Made by a program: the position numbers and the translations under genes | Notes under the pieces: generated by a model | Seen by the model: only the letters and a program-made list of their open reading frames with translations | Database searches by the model: none | Told to the model about the DNA's origin: nothing | Shown here: positions 16,454-24,500 of the stretch, in pieces | Layout: each line of letters starts with the position of its first letter | Numbering within the stretch: the first letter of the stretch is position 1 | Assembly: GCF_030371585.1 (NCBI RefSeq) | Contig: NZ_JAUDCE010000017.1 | Reading direction: 5' to 3' (one strand) | Source: Megamonas hypermegale_A | GTDB lineage: Bacteria; Bacillota; Negativicutes; Selenomonadales; Selenomonadaceae | Length of the DNA: 46,072 nucleotides

Positions 16454-16469
16454 ATCGAACGGGTTTGAT
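16454..16469 (+). promoter_or_regulatory. LacI-type operator O2
   Basis: ATCGAACGGGTTTGAT, a 16-bp palindrome with one mismatched pair. It is 67 bp centre-to-centre from O1 and just before the ribosome binding site of the GH32 gene. A repressor tetramer could bridge the two sites. Confidence 0.65.
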
Positions 16470-16488
16470 TTGCAGAGAGGGGATTTTT

Positions 16489-17961
16489 ATGAAACAGCGT
16501 GAGGCATTGATGAAAGCAGAACAATTTCAGCGAGAAGCAGCCAAACAGGTAGAAAAAAGTTATTGGAAACCGAAATATCATATATCGGCTCCGACAGGCT
16601 GGATAAACGACCCGAACGGCTTCTGTTATTTTAATGGGGAGTATCACTTATTTTATCAGCATTATCCGTATGCTCCGGAGTGGGGACCGATGCACTGGGG
16701 ACATGCGGCCAGCAGTGATTTGGCGCACTGGCAGACGAGACCGATTGCGCTGGCGCCGACGGATGAATACGATAAAAACGGCTGTTTTTCCGGCAGTGCC
16801 ATTGAAAAGGACGGCAAACTGTATGCAGTCTATACGGGACATGTCGATTTGGACAAATCTCTCGGCGGTGATGACCGTATTGAAAGTCAGTGTCTGGCTG
16901 TAAGTGAGGATGGCAATACATTTACAAAATGGGAAAACAATCCTGTAGTAAAACGAGTGCCGGAAAATATCGGCATACGCACGGAACATTTCCGCGACCC
17001 GAAGGTATGGAAACATGATGATTTTTATTATATGGTTGTCGGCGTGCAGACTGAGGAAGAAAGCGGCGCTGTCGTTTTATACAAATCACAGAATTTGACA
17101 GATTGGGAATTTGTCAATGTTATGGCGAAATCGACGGTGGCGGAAAATCTCGGCTTTATGTGGGAGTGCCCGAACTTTGCTGAAGCAGACGGACGAGAAA
17201 TACTGATTGTATCGCCGCAGGGTATGAAGCCGGAAGCGGAAAAATATCTGAACGTGCATCAGTCAGGCTTTTTCCTCGGTAAAATGAACTATGAAACGGG
17301 AATATTCGACCGTCAAGTGCCGTTTGATATTTTCGATTACGGTTTTGATTTTTATGCACCGCAGATTATGCAGGATGAGCTCAACAATCGCTGTATCATG
17401 ATTGCCTGGCTCGATATGTGGGAAAATGAAATGCCGGAACAAAAAGACGGCTGGTGCGGCATGATGAGTATTCCGCGTATTTTGAAAGTGAAAGGCGATA
17501 CGGTTTACAGTCTGCCGGCGCCGGAACTTGCAACGCTGCGTAAAACGAAAGTTCATCACGAATTGACGATAAACACGGCAACTGAATTAAACGGCGTTGC
17601 CGGCGATTGCTATGAATTGAACACGGTGCTTGATATGGCAGATGCAGACGGTTTTACTTTGAAACTGCGTGTATCGGAGACTGAAGAAACAAATCTCATT
17701 TACGACAAGACGAACAAACTGCTCATTCTGAACAGAGATAAGTCAGGCAGCGGCATTAAAGGACAAAGACAGGTGGAAATCGCGCCGGTTGACGGTAAAT
17801 TATCGCTGCAAATCTTCAGCGACCGCTCTTCGCTGGAAATTTTCGTAAACGGCGGTCAGCGCGTGCTCAGCAGCCGTATTTATCCGACGGAAAAAGCGAC
17901 AGGCATTATGTTTGTACCGAACGGCTTTGTAAATGCTGTTGTTGATTTTTATGAATTATAA
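16489..17961 (+). CDS. GH32 sucrose hydrolase (beta-fructofuranosidase)
   Basis: 490-aa glycoside hydrolase family 32 enzyme. The three catalytic blocks are present: nucleophile Asp41 in GWINDPNG, transition-state stabiliser Asp170 in FRDPKVW, and acid/base Glu226 in WECPNF. After the five-bladed propeller, a C-terminal beta-sandwich domain ends with LQIFSDRSSLEIFVNGG. There is no signal peptide, so it acts in the cytoplasm. ATG 16489 is preferred over an in-frame TTG upstream because GAGAGGGG lies about 7 nt before it. The partner is a proton symporter rather than a PTS, so the substrate is probably free sucrose rather than sucrose 6-phosphate. Confidence 0.9.
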   Translation: MKQREALMKAEQFQREAAKQVEKSYWKPKYHISAPTGWINDPNGFCYFNGEYHLFYQHYPYAPEWGPMHWGHAASSDLAHWQTRPIALAPTDEYDKNGCFSGSAIEKDGKLYAVYTGHVDLDKSLGGDDRIESQCLAVSEDGNTFTKWENNPVVKRVPENIGIRTEHFRDPKVWKHDDFYYMVVGVQTEEESGAVVLYKSQNLTDWEFVNVMAKSTVAENLGFMWECPNFAEADGREILIVSPQGMKPEAEKYLNVHQSGFFLGKMNYETGIFDRQVPFDIFDYGFDFYAPQIMQDELNNRCIMIAWLDMWENEMPEQKDGWCGMMSIPRILKVKGDTVYSLPAPELATLRKTKVHHELTINTATELNGVAGDCYELNTVLDMADADGFTLKLRVSETEETNLIYDKTNKLLILNRDKSGSGIKGQRQVEIAPVDGKLSLQIFSDRSSLEIFVNGGQRVLSSRIYPTEKATGIMFVPNGFVNAVVDFYEL

Positions 17962-17973
17962 GGAGTTTGTATC

Positions 17974-19227
17974 ATGAAAAATATAACTTATTGGAAACTG
18001 AGCGCATTCATATTCATGTTCTTCTTTTCATGGCTCGTATTCTTCGCTTTTCTGCCGATATGGTTCGGTCAGAAAATGCACCTTACCGGTACGCAAATCG
18101 GCACAATTTATGCCTGCAATGCCATTTGCACGATGATACTCCAGCCGTGCTATGGATATATTTCCGATAAAATCGGCATGAAGAAGTATCTGCTGTATTT
18201 TATCACACTGCTTGTCGCACTTACCGGTCCGTTCTTCGTATTCGTGTACGGTCCGCTGTTGCAGAATATGTTTTTTGCCGGCGTTATCTGCGGTTCTGTC
18301 GTTTTGAGCATGGCTTATTATGCGGGCTGCGCCGTAAACGAATCGTACATTGAAAAAGCCAGCCGTATGTATAATTTCGAATTCGGCCGCGCGCGTGCCT
18401 GGGGCTCACTCGGTGCTGCCGTCGGCGTATTCTGTGCCGGACGTGCTTTCAACTACGATGCCAATCTGATTTTCTGGATGGCTTCCGCTGGTGCGATTTT
18501 CATGTTCTTAATCCTGCTGACAGTTAAAATCGACGAAAGCAGAGCCGATTTCATCAAGGAAGAAAGTATCGGTCTTAAAGATGTTAAACATCTGTTCAAA
18601 TTCAAAGATGTATGGCTGTTCATGATTTTCATCTTCGGTTCCGCCTGCGTATACGGCGTATTTGACCAGCAGTTCGCTATCTATTATGCTTCGCTCTTCC
18701 CGACGGTGGAACAGGGCAATGAAACATTCGGCTATCTGAACTCTTTCCAGATTTTCCTGGAAGCGGGCGGCATGTGCCTGGCTCCGTTTATCGTCAATAA
18801 AATCGGTCCGAAACACGGCTTGATTTTAGCCGGTGCAATTATGACCTTCCGCATGGTCGGCTCCGGTCTTGTCAATGACCCGATAAGTATTTCCATAATC
18901 AAACTGCTGCATGCTGTGGAATTGTCGATACTGCTCGTTTCCGTATTTAAATATCTGGCGAAAAATTTCGATACGCGATTATCTTCCGTGCTGTATCTCG
19001 TCGGCTATCAGCTGTCCAATCAGGTCGGTGCAGCCATTCTTTCGCCGATTGTCGGCAATCTCTATGATACGGTCGGCTTCAAAACGGCATATCTGTTTTT
19101 AGGTGCAGTTGTAGGTACGTTCACCATCTTCGGTCTGTTTGCTCTGATTTCCGACAGACGCATACCGAAGGAAAAACAGGAAGAAATGAAGGCGTATATA
19201 CAAAGCAAACAGAAAACAACTAACTAA
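17974..19227 (+). CDS. Oligosaccharide:H+ symporter (LacY/CscB type)
   Basis: 417-aa major facilitator protein with 12 predicted membrane helices. The opening YWKLSAFIFMFFFSWLVFFA, then LPIWFGQKMHLTGTQIG, and the charged loop YGYISDKIGMKKYLLYF match the LacY/CscB disaccharide symporter family. It starts 12 bp after the GH32 stop codon with AAGGAG ahead of it, so the two genes are co-transcribed under the LacI repressor. Sucrose is the inferred substrate. No terminator with a T run follows; structured repeat copy B lies in the 3' spacer. Confidence 0.88.
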   Translation: MKNITYWKLSAFIFMFFFSWLVFFAFLPIWFGQKMHLTGTQIGTIYACNAICTMILQPCYGYISDKIGMKKYLLYFITLLVALTGPFFVFVYGPLLQNMFFAGVICGSVVLSMAYYAGCAVNESYIEKASRMYNFEFGRARAWGSLGAAVGVFCAGRAFNYDANLIFWMASAGAIFMFLILLTVKIDESRADFIKEESIGLKDVKHLFKFKDVWLFMIFIFGSACVYGVFDQQFAIYYASLFPTVEQGNETFGYLNSFQIFLEAGGMCLAPFIVNKIGPKHGLILAGAIMTFRMVGSGLVNDPISISIIKLLHAVELSILLVSVFKYLAKNFDTRLSSVLYLVGYQLSNQVGAAILSPIVGNLYDTVGFKTAYLFLGAVVGTFTIFGLFALISDRRIPKEKQEEMKAYIQSKQKTTN

Positions 19228-19260
19228 TACAAACTATTACAAAAATTAATTTTTAACCCG

Positions 19261-19380
19261 TTGTGCTAGTAAAACATCTAGCCTGAACCAGCAGTATAAT
19301 AGTTTATATTCGTTCGATGTTGTCACTTAACCTCACTAAATATAAACTATTATACTGCTTTAGACAATCAACTAGCACAA
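19261..19380 (+). repeat. Structured ~120-bp repeat, copy B
   Basis: Outer helix 19261-19270 / 19371-19380 (TTGTGCTAGT / ACTAGCACAA). Perfect 20-bp arm 19290-19309 / 19340-19359. Loop with CACTTAACCTCACTAA. Nearly identical to copy A, and placed between the sucrose permease and the cytidylate-kinase-like gene. Confidence 0.9.
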
Positions 19381-19465
19381 TAAGTATTTTTATAAAAAGT
19401 TTAAACAAAAACAACAGACATAATATAGTATTTTATTACATGAAAAGAAAGTGTGAGTGAAGATA

Positions 19466-20068
19466 ATGAACAAAGATATTGTAATCACTATAAGTCGTAA
19501 ATACGGTTGCGGCGGTCGTGAGCTTGCCGGTATTCTGGCAAAAAAGTTAAATTTGAAGTTATACGACAGACAGATTGTGCATATTGCGGCGGCAAAACTG
19601 GGGATTGATGATTTAAAGGAAGAGGACTTGCTGGAACTGGAAAATACGGTTCATCCGCTGACGATGGCATTCATGCCGTTCCGCTCGTTCGGCATCCGCA
19701 TGGGTGAGTCGAGCCGCGGTATCTTCCTGTCGGAAGCGACGGCCGTACGAAAATTGGCACAAAGCGGCAGCTGCATTATTCTTGGCCGCTGCGCCGATTA
19801 TGTACTCGATGATATGCCGAATGTGTTTTCCATATTCGTCAGTGCCGATGATGAATACAGAGAAAAACGCGGCAGGGAAGTTTACGACGGTAAAACGCTC
19901 AAGGAACTGGATATTGAAGACGGCAAGAGAGCCAGATATTACAGTTATTACACCGGTCAGCAATGGGGCGAGCCATCCAATTACGATTTGGTCGTAAATA
20001 CGGGCAAAGTTCCACTGGATAAAATCGCCGATGCGATTATCGAATATATCGAAGCCCTGCAAAAATAA
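19466..20068 (+). CDS. Cytidylate kinase-like family protein
   Basis: 200-aa P-loop kinase-like protein of the family annotated as cytidylate kinase-like. It starts IVITISRKYGCGGRELAGILAKKL, a modified P-loop (SRKYGCGGRE) in which the usual GKS/T is replaced, followed by YDRQIV and the nucleotide-binding block IILGRCADYVL. It is shorter than true Cmk, and its substrate is not established; members are common in anaerobic Firmicutes. ATG 19466 is preferred over an in-frame GTG nine bases earlier, although the ribosome binding site is weak for both. Confidence 0.8.
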   Translation: MNKDIVITISRKYGCGGRELAGILAKKLNLKLYDRQIVHIAAAKLGIDDLKEEDLLELENTVHPLTMAFMPFRSFGIRMGESSRGIFLSEATAVRKLAQSGSCIILGRCADYVLDDMPNVFSIFVSADDEYREKRGREVYDGKTLKELDIEDGKRARYYSYYTGQQWGEPSNYDLVVNTGKVPLDKIADAIIEYIEALQK

Positions 20069-20077
20069 AAATTTTTA

Positions 20078-20124
20078 TATGAAACCGTATAATTTGCGAA
20101 AAAGTGAATTTATACGGTTTCATA
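20078..20124. repeat. 15-bp perfect inverted repeat
   Basis: TATGAAACCGTATAA (20078-20092) and TTATACGGTTTCATA (20110-20124) flank a 17-nt spacer between the kinase-like and AraC genes. No T run follows on the plus strand. It could be a terminator reading the other way, an mRNA-stabilising hairpin or an operator. Confidence 0.7.
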
Positions 20125-20162
20125 ATACATAACGGAAAATATGACGAACGGGAGTGAAGGTA

Positions 20163-20582
20163 ATGGAAAATAAATATAGTGAATTGATTATGCTTAATCT
20201 ATTGTATAATGTTTTATTGCAGGCAAAACAGCAGGACACGGATAAAAAGGTAAATTCCATTTATGTACAGCAGGCGATTGACTATATCTGTGAAAATTAT
20301 GATAAAAACATTAAAATCGGTGATATGGCAAATCATTTGAATGTTGACAGAACGTATCTGTATCGTCTGTTCAAGCGGGAATGCGGCTTGTCCCCGCAAA
20401 AATATCTGCTGAACTTCCGCATGAAAATAGCGCTGAACAAACTGAAAGATACGCAAAAATCTATCAGCGAGATATCACAGGCGTGCGGTTTCGGTCAAGT
20501 ATCGCTGTTTTATCATCAGTTCAAAAAAATTTATAATGATACGCCGCTTAATTATCGGAAACTTTATCGCGGCATTGTATAA
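20163..20582 (+). CDS. Short AraC-family regulator (DNA-binding domain only)
   Basis: 139-aa protein. Residues about 35-135 are a complete AraC/XylS double helix-turn-helix: IKIGDMANHLNVDRTYLYRLFK, then the second unit ISEISQACGFGQVSLFYHQF and the ending TPLNYRK. The N-terminal 35 residues (starting MENKYSELIMLNLLYNVLL) resemble the linker that follows the sensing domain in longer relatives. It is therefore either a MarA/SoxS-like stand-alone activator or a natural truncation. ATG 20163 is chosen over an in-frame GTG because GGGAGTGAAGG precedes it. Targets are unknown; the inverted repeat upstream is one candidate site. Confidence 0.85.
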   Translation: MENKYSELIMLNLLYNVLLQAKQQDTDKKVNSIYVQQAIDYICENYDKNIKIGDMANHLNVDRTYLYRLFKRECGLSPQKYLLNFRMKIALNKLKDTQKSISEISQACGFGQVSLFYHQFKKIYNDTPLNYRKLYRGIV

Positions 20583-20585
20583 AAC

Positions 20586-20626
20586 AAAAAAGGCTATTTC
20601 AAGTTCGTGCTTGAAATAGCCTTTTG
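20586..20626. terminator. Bidirectional terminator
   Basis: AAGGCTATTTCAAG / CTTGAAATAGCCTT stem with a 6-nt loop and A/T runs on both sides, between the convergent AraC and nitroreductase genes. Confidence 0.85.
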
Positions 20627-20633
20627 CTGTTCA

Positions 20634-21146
20634 TTACAGATAAGTAACCGTTTCGGAGAGTTCCTTGCGGCTGAAGTGGTTCGGCAGCGGTTTTGCGCCT
20701 TCAGCGGCAAAGCCCAAATCGAGCAACATGAGAATTTCTTCATTTTCCGGCAGGTCCAGTTCTTTTTTCAATACTTCCGGGTCAAAGAAATTAATCCAGC
20801 AACTGTCAACACCGGCGTTGTAAGCGGCAAGCGTCAGGTGTGTAGCAACGATGGAAGCGTCCTCAATACCGGAGTCGCGTTTTTCGCCCGGATAGGTGAA
20901 TACGTTGTTTTTGTCGAACGCAACGACGAGCACAGTCGGCGCATCGTAGCGGCACGGTGTTACCTTGTCGATTTTGACGAGCATTTCTTCACTTTGCACA
21001 ACGTAGATATACTGTTCCTGCAAATTTTTCGCCGTAGGAGCAACGCGGCCCGCTTCGAGAATTTCCGTCAACTGCTGCGCATTCACCTGCTTATCCGAAA
21101 ATTTTTTGCAGGAATAACGATTTTTGATAACTTCAGTAAAATCCAT
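20634..21146 (-). CDS. Nitroreductase-family flavoprotein
   Basis: 170-aa FMN-dependent nitroreductase-like protein. The FMN phosphate-contacting start FTEVIKNRYSCKKFSDKQV and the C-terminal glycine block LLDLGFAAEGAKPLPNHFSRK are characteristic. The family reduces nitro compounds, quinones or flavins; the physiological substrate is unknown. The start at 21146 has AGGAGG 7 bp ahead and is preferred over an upstream in-frame ATG that lies inside the repeat's terminal hairpin. The ~425-bp structured repeat occupies the region 5' of it. Confidence 0.88.
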   Translation of the reverse strand: MDFTEVIKNRYSCKKFSDKQVNAQQLTEILEAGRVAPTAKNLQEQYIYVVQSEEMLVKIDKVTPCRYDAPTVLVVAFDKNNVFTYPGEKRDSGIEDASIVATHLTLAAYNAGVDSCWINFFDPEVLKKELDLPENEEILMLLDLGFAAEGAKPLPNHFSRKELSETVTYL

Positions 21147-21165
21147 AATAAAACCTCCTTTAATA

Positions 21166-21593
21166 TTCTTTTTTCTTTTGACGGCAAAAGAAAAAAGAAC
21201 CAAAAAAGAAAAACCTTTTAACGTTTCGCTTACGCTGCACTGGGCGAGCCTTCGCAGCCTTTCTATGAATACAGGCGGTACAGCGGCTCGAAACGCTTGG
21301 AATTTGGCTCGTGCCTTCTGGTTTCAGCTGAGAACAAGATTATGAGTTGTTGACACTGTAATCTGTTATTCATGCTAGAATTTTGTCTGCGTTGGAGATT
21401 TTTACGGTAGCTTCAGCTATTAAGAAAATAGTTTTTTAGCTCTGCTTTTAGTTTAAATGTTTGAGCACAAGCGAGTTTTTAAACGTTAGAGATAAAAAAC
21501 TATTTTCTTAAAGTAAAAATCTCTTAGCAGTGCACGAACCAAGGCACTTTCTTTTTCGGCAATTTTTCTTTGTGCCAGCAAAGAAAAATTGCC
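21166..21593 (-). repeat. ~425-bp structured repeat, copy 1
   Basis: This fills the gene-free stretch between threonine aldolase and nitroreductase. It is bounded by two hairpins: TTCTTTTTTCTTTTG / CAAAAGAAAAAAGAA at 21166-21199, and GGCAATTTTTCTTTG / CAAAGAAAAATTGCC at 21558-21593. In the middle a long arm contains GAAAATAGTTTTTTA and its complement. The reverse complement matches 30106-30530 over its whole length with scattered differences. No open frame in it looks like a protein. Confidence 0.9.
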
Positions 21594-21668
21594 TGGCACA
21601 ATATAGAAATAAATTACTAAATAGCTATCTTTAACATATATTGTGCCAAACGGCAGTTTTTTTATTTC

Positions 21669-22694
21669 TTATAAAATACTTGCTAATTCTTCTATAGCCT
21701 CGTCTGTTGTTGCCCAGCTTGTAGCGAAGCGCACAATAGTATGATTTTCATCATATTTTGCCCAGAAACTGAAGCTGATTTTCTGGCGAAGCTCCTGCAT
21801 TTTGCTGTTTTCCATGATGATAAACTGCTGGTTAGTCGGTGTTTCCAGATAAAATCTGTACTGTTTCGCTTTAAAGATTTCTTTTATCTTATTAGCTTTA
21901 TCAATGGCGTTGCGGGCGATTTTCAGATACAAATCATCCGTGAATAGTACATCAAACTGGATGCCGAGCACTCTGCCTTTGGCGAGCAGTGCGCCGTGCT
22001 GTTTGATGCTGGTGAAAAAGTGCGGGATTAAATTCGGCTTCGTTATGACGACGGCTTCGCCGAGCAGTGCGCCGACTTTTGTGCCGCCGATATAAAATAC
22101 ATCGCAAAGCTGAGCGATGTCATGAAGTGTAACGTCTGTATCGTCGGAGGTCAGTCCGTAGCCGAGACGAGCACCATCGAGAAACAGCGGGATATCGTAT
22201 TTATGGCAGACCTCACTCAATTTTTGCAGCTCTTGCTTCGTGTAGAGCGTGCCCCATTCCGTCGGGTGCGAGATGTAGACTGCTCCGGGGATTACCATGT
22301 GCTCCCAGCTTTCGTCGGCATAAAACGTTTCAAGATAATCCTCTACATCTACAGCGTTTAATTTACCATTGTGTTCCGGCAAAGTGATTACTTTATGGCC
22401 GCAAAATTCCACTGCACCGGCTTCGTGCGCGGCGATGTGCCCCGTCTGCGCGGCAATGACGCCCTGATAGCTAGCGAGCAGCGTGTCGATTACGGTGGCG
22501 TTCGTCTGCGTACCGCCGGAAATGAAATAAACCTGCGCTTGCGGGCAGTTGCAGGCTGCTTTTATTTTGGCGCGGGCGTTTTCGCAGTATTTGTCGCAGC
22601 CGTAGCCCGGTGTCTGTTCCAGATTTGTTTCTGTAAGTTTTGCCAAAATGGCAGGATGCGCTCCTTCTAAATAGTCGCTGTCAAAATATCTCAT
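21669..22694 (-). CDS. Low-specificity L-threonine aldolase-like PLP enzyme
   Basis: 341-aa fold-type I PLP enzyme of the threonine aldolase/beta-eliminating lyase family. It cleaves L-threonine or allo-threonine to glycine and acetaldehyde. Visible landmarks are the N-terminal YFDSDYLEGAHPAIL, the phosphate-site stretch FISGGTQTNATVI, the PLP-ring Asp in PLFLDGARLGYGL, and the Schiff-base lysine in YIGGTKVGALLGEA. The length is normal for the family. It is monocistronic, with AAGGTG ahead of the ATG. Exact stereospecificity cannot be read. Confidence 0.88.
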   Translation of the reverse strand: MRYFDSDYLEGAHPAILAKLTETNLEQTPGYGCDKYCENARAKIKAACNCPQAQVYFISGGTQTNATVIDTLLASYQGVIAAQTGHIAAHEAGAVEFCGHKVITLPEHNGKLNAVDVEDYLETFYADESWEHMVIPGAVYISHPTEWGTLYTKQELQKLSEVCHKYDIPLFLDGARLGYGLTSDDTDVTLHDIAQLCDVFYIGGTKVGALLGEAVVITKPNLIPHFFTSIKQHGALLAKGRVLGIQFDVLFTDDLYLKIARNAIDKANKIKEIFKAKQYRFYLETPTNQQFIIMENSKMQELRQKISFSFWAKYDENHTIVRFATSWATTDEAIEELASIL

Positions 22695-22893
22695 ATTATC
22701 ACCTTGATTAAATTAAAATTACTTAAATTATTATATAATATCTTAAAATTATTTTAAATGATGAATTATTTAAGATAAATGTCATGGTTTTTACCGGATT
22801 TTTGTTGGGATTTAACAAAAGCAGGATAGATTGCCGTAAGAAAAATATTTTAAAATAATAGAAAAACGGGGCAATAGAAAACAGAAAAATATT

Positions 22894-23355
22894 ATGGATG
22901 AATTAATACAGACAAATAATATAGTATTCAGTATCTTAATTTTTATATTTACATGTTTGGCAATATGGATGTTTTTTATAGGGCGGAGTTTCAAAAAGCA
23001 GGCAAGGATTGAACTGAAATATACAGGAAAAGCAGATGCTGAACTTATCCGCTTTGATAAAGAGGATGACGTATACATTCCCATATACCGTTTTATGATA
23101 AACGGCAGGTTGTATGAACAAACAGTCGGCAATTATTTTGTCAATGAAAAAGACTTGCCAAAATATAAAGCTGAAATCGGCAGTCATATACAGATAAAAT
23201 ATAATGAACAAAATCCGACGGAGTTTACGTTGGGACCGAAATATACGTATGCTCAAGGTGTATTGTTTATAGCAGGCGGTATAATTTTTATGTTCATTGA
23301 TATTATTATTATATTAACTATGATATTTGTGATGTATAAAAATGGACAAATATAA
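22894..23355 (+). CDS. Small membrane protein, DUF3592-like
   Basis: 153-aa protein with a membrane helix at about 10-30 (VFSILIFIFTCLAIWMFFIG) and another at about 123-146. Between them is a soluble beta-rich part of about 85 residues (DVYIPIYRFMINGRLYEQTV, then GSHIQIKYNEQNP). This layout resembles DUF3592 proteins, whose function is unknown. There is no strong ribosome binding site, and the region before it is very AT-rich. It is monocistronic, with a hairpin terminator. Confidence 0.65.
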   Translation: MDELIQTNNIVFSILIFIFTCLAIWMFFIGRSFKKQARIELKYTGKADAELIRFDKEDDVYIPIYRFMINGRLYEQTVGNYFVNEKDLPKYKAEIGSHIQIKYNEQNPTEFTLGPKYTYAQGVLFIAGGIIFMFIDIIIILTMIFVMYKNGQI

Positions 23356-23357
23356 AA

Positions 23358-23408
23358 GTGTCGCATTTTGATAAATCAGAAAACGATTGTCGAAATGCGG
23401 CATTTTTA
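23358..23408 (+). terminator. Terminator after the DUF3592-like gene
   Basis: TGTCGCATTT pairs with AAATGCGGCA (one wobble) across an AT-rich loop and is followed by TTTT. Confidence 0.65.
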
Positions 23409-23511
23409 TATTCCGGTTTGAATTATAATTATTGTCCAAGGTTATCATTTATATTATTTTCGGCTTATGATATAATTTAAGAATAAATTTAAATGGAGAG
23501 TGTGATTTTTC

Positions 23512-24318
23512 ATGGCTATAAAACTTTTTGCGACCGATTTGGACGGTACGCTTTTAAATGAGAAAAAGCAGATTACGGAAGGCAACAAGCAGGCTTTTAA
23601 GGAACTTGTGAAAGCGGGCGTTGTTCCGACGATTTCCACGGGCAGAATGTATGATGCTTCACGCCGTTATGCACAGCAACTGGAAATGGATGTACCGATT
23701 ATAACGTATAACGGTGCTTTGATAAAATCCGTATCAGGCAAAGTTTATTATGAAGGATTTCTACAGCCGGCACTTGTCAGCGAAATTTATGATTACTGCC
23801 ATAAGCACAATTATTATTTCCAAAGTTATCAGGATGATAAGCTGTATTTTGAAGTATACAATGAAAAATCGACAGCATATGAAGAGTCTATCGGTGTAAA
23901 GGGAATTTGTATCGGAAAAGATATTGAAAAACTGACGACGGGAATTCCCAAGATTTTGATTATCACCGAAGGCAATGATGAAAGCGATGCAGTCGCAAAG
24001 TTGTTTAATGAAGATTTTGCAGGCCGCGCCCATGCGGCAAAATCTCAGGCGACATATGTTGAAATCATGGCGCCGAACGTGAATAAGGCAAGCGGTCTAA
24101 AACGTCTGGCGGAAAAGCTCAGTTTTTCCATGGACGAGGTAATGGCTATCGGTGATGCCAATAACGATATACCTATGCTTAAGGCGGCGGGCTTCAGTGC
24201 GGTAATGGGCAGTGCAAAAGATGATGTGAAAGCCTGCGGAGATGTTGTCGTCGGTGATAATGAGCATGACGGAGTGGCGGAAGCTATTTATAAATATGTA
24301 CTGAAAAAACAGATTTGA
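23512..24318 (+). CDS. HAD-superfamily (Cof-type) sugar-phosphate phosphatase
   Basis: 268-aa HAD phosphatase of the Cof/YidA subfamily (type IIB cap). Motif I is FATDLDGTLLN (nucleophile Asp9), motif II is in PTISTGRMYD, and motif IV is GDANNDIPMLKAAGFSAVMG. The cap lies between residues about 85 and 190. These enzymes hydrolyse small phosphorylated sugars or nucleotides with broad specificity. A GGAGAG ribosome binding site precedes the ATG. The gene sits alone before the rapZ cluster. Confidence 0.88.
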   Translation: MAIKLFATDLDGTLLNEKKQITEGNKQAFKELVKAGVVPTISTGRMYDASRRYAQQLEMDVPIITYNGALIKSVSGKVYYEGFLQPALVSEIYDYCHKHNYYFQSYQDDKLYFEVYNEKSTAYEESIGVKGICIGKDIEKLTTGIPKILIITEGNDESDAVAKLFNEDFAGRAHAAKSQATYVEIMAPNVNKASGLKRLAEKLSFSMDEVMAIGDANNDIPMLKAAGFSAVMGSAKDDVKACGDVVVGDNEHDGVAEAIYKYVLKKQI

Positions 24319-24418
24319 CATTAAAGTTATAATAAATAATATGGTAATCTGTCGTGCCGATATTAATCGATAATATAACCGGTATACATTGTATTAATAA
24401 AATATCAAATAAACTTGT

Positions 24419-24475
24419 TATAAAATGATTTATATTTGTCGCCAATATCATTGCGGAATATAAATCATTTTATGG
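24419..24475 (+). repeat. Diverged hairpin in the rapZ leader
   Basis: A perfect 17-bp arm (ATAAAATGATTTATATT at 24420-24436 against 24457-24473) follows AATAAAATATCAAATAAACTT, which resembles the 5' part of the ~120-bp repeats. The loop differs (GTCGCCAATATCATTGCGG) and no TTGTG-type outer helix is seen. It may be a decayed repeat copy or an independent leader structure. Confidence 0.5.
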
Positions 24476-24500
24476 TTTTCAGGATTAGAGGTGTTATTAT

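Noticed and set aside
21166..21593. Insertion sequence
   Set aside because: No transposase frame or remnant is visible inside either ~425-bp copy. The terminal hairpins are internally palindromic rather than inverted repeats of one another, and no clear target-site duplication was seen.
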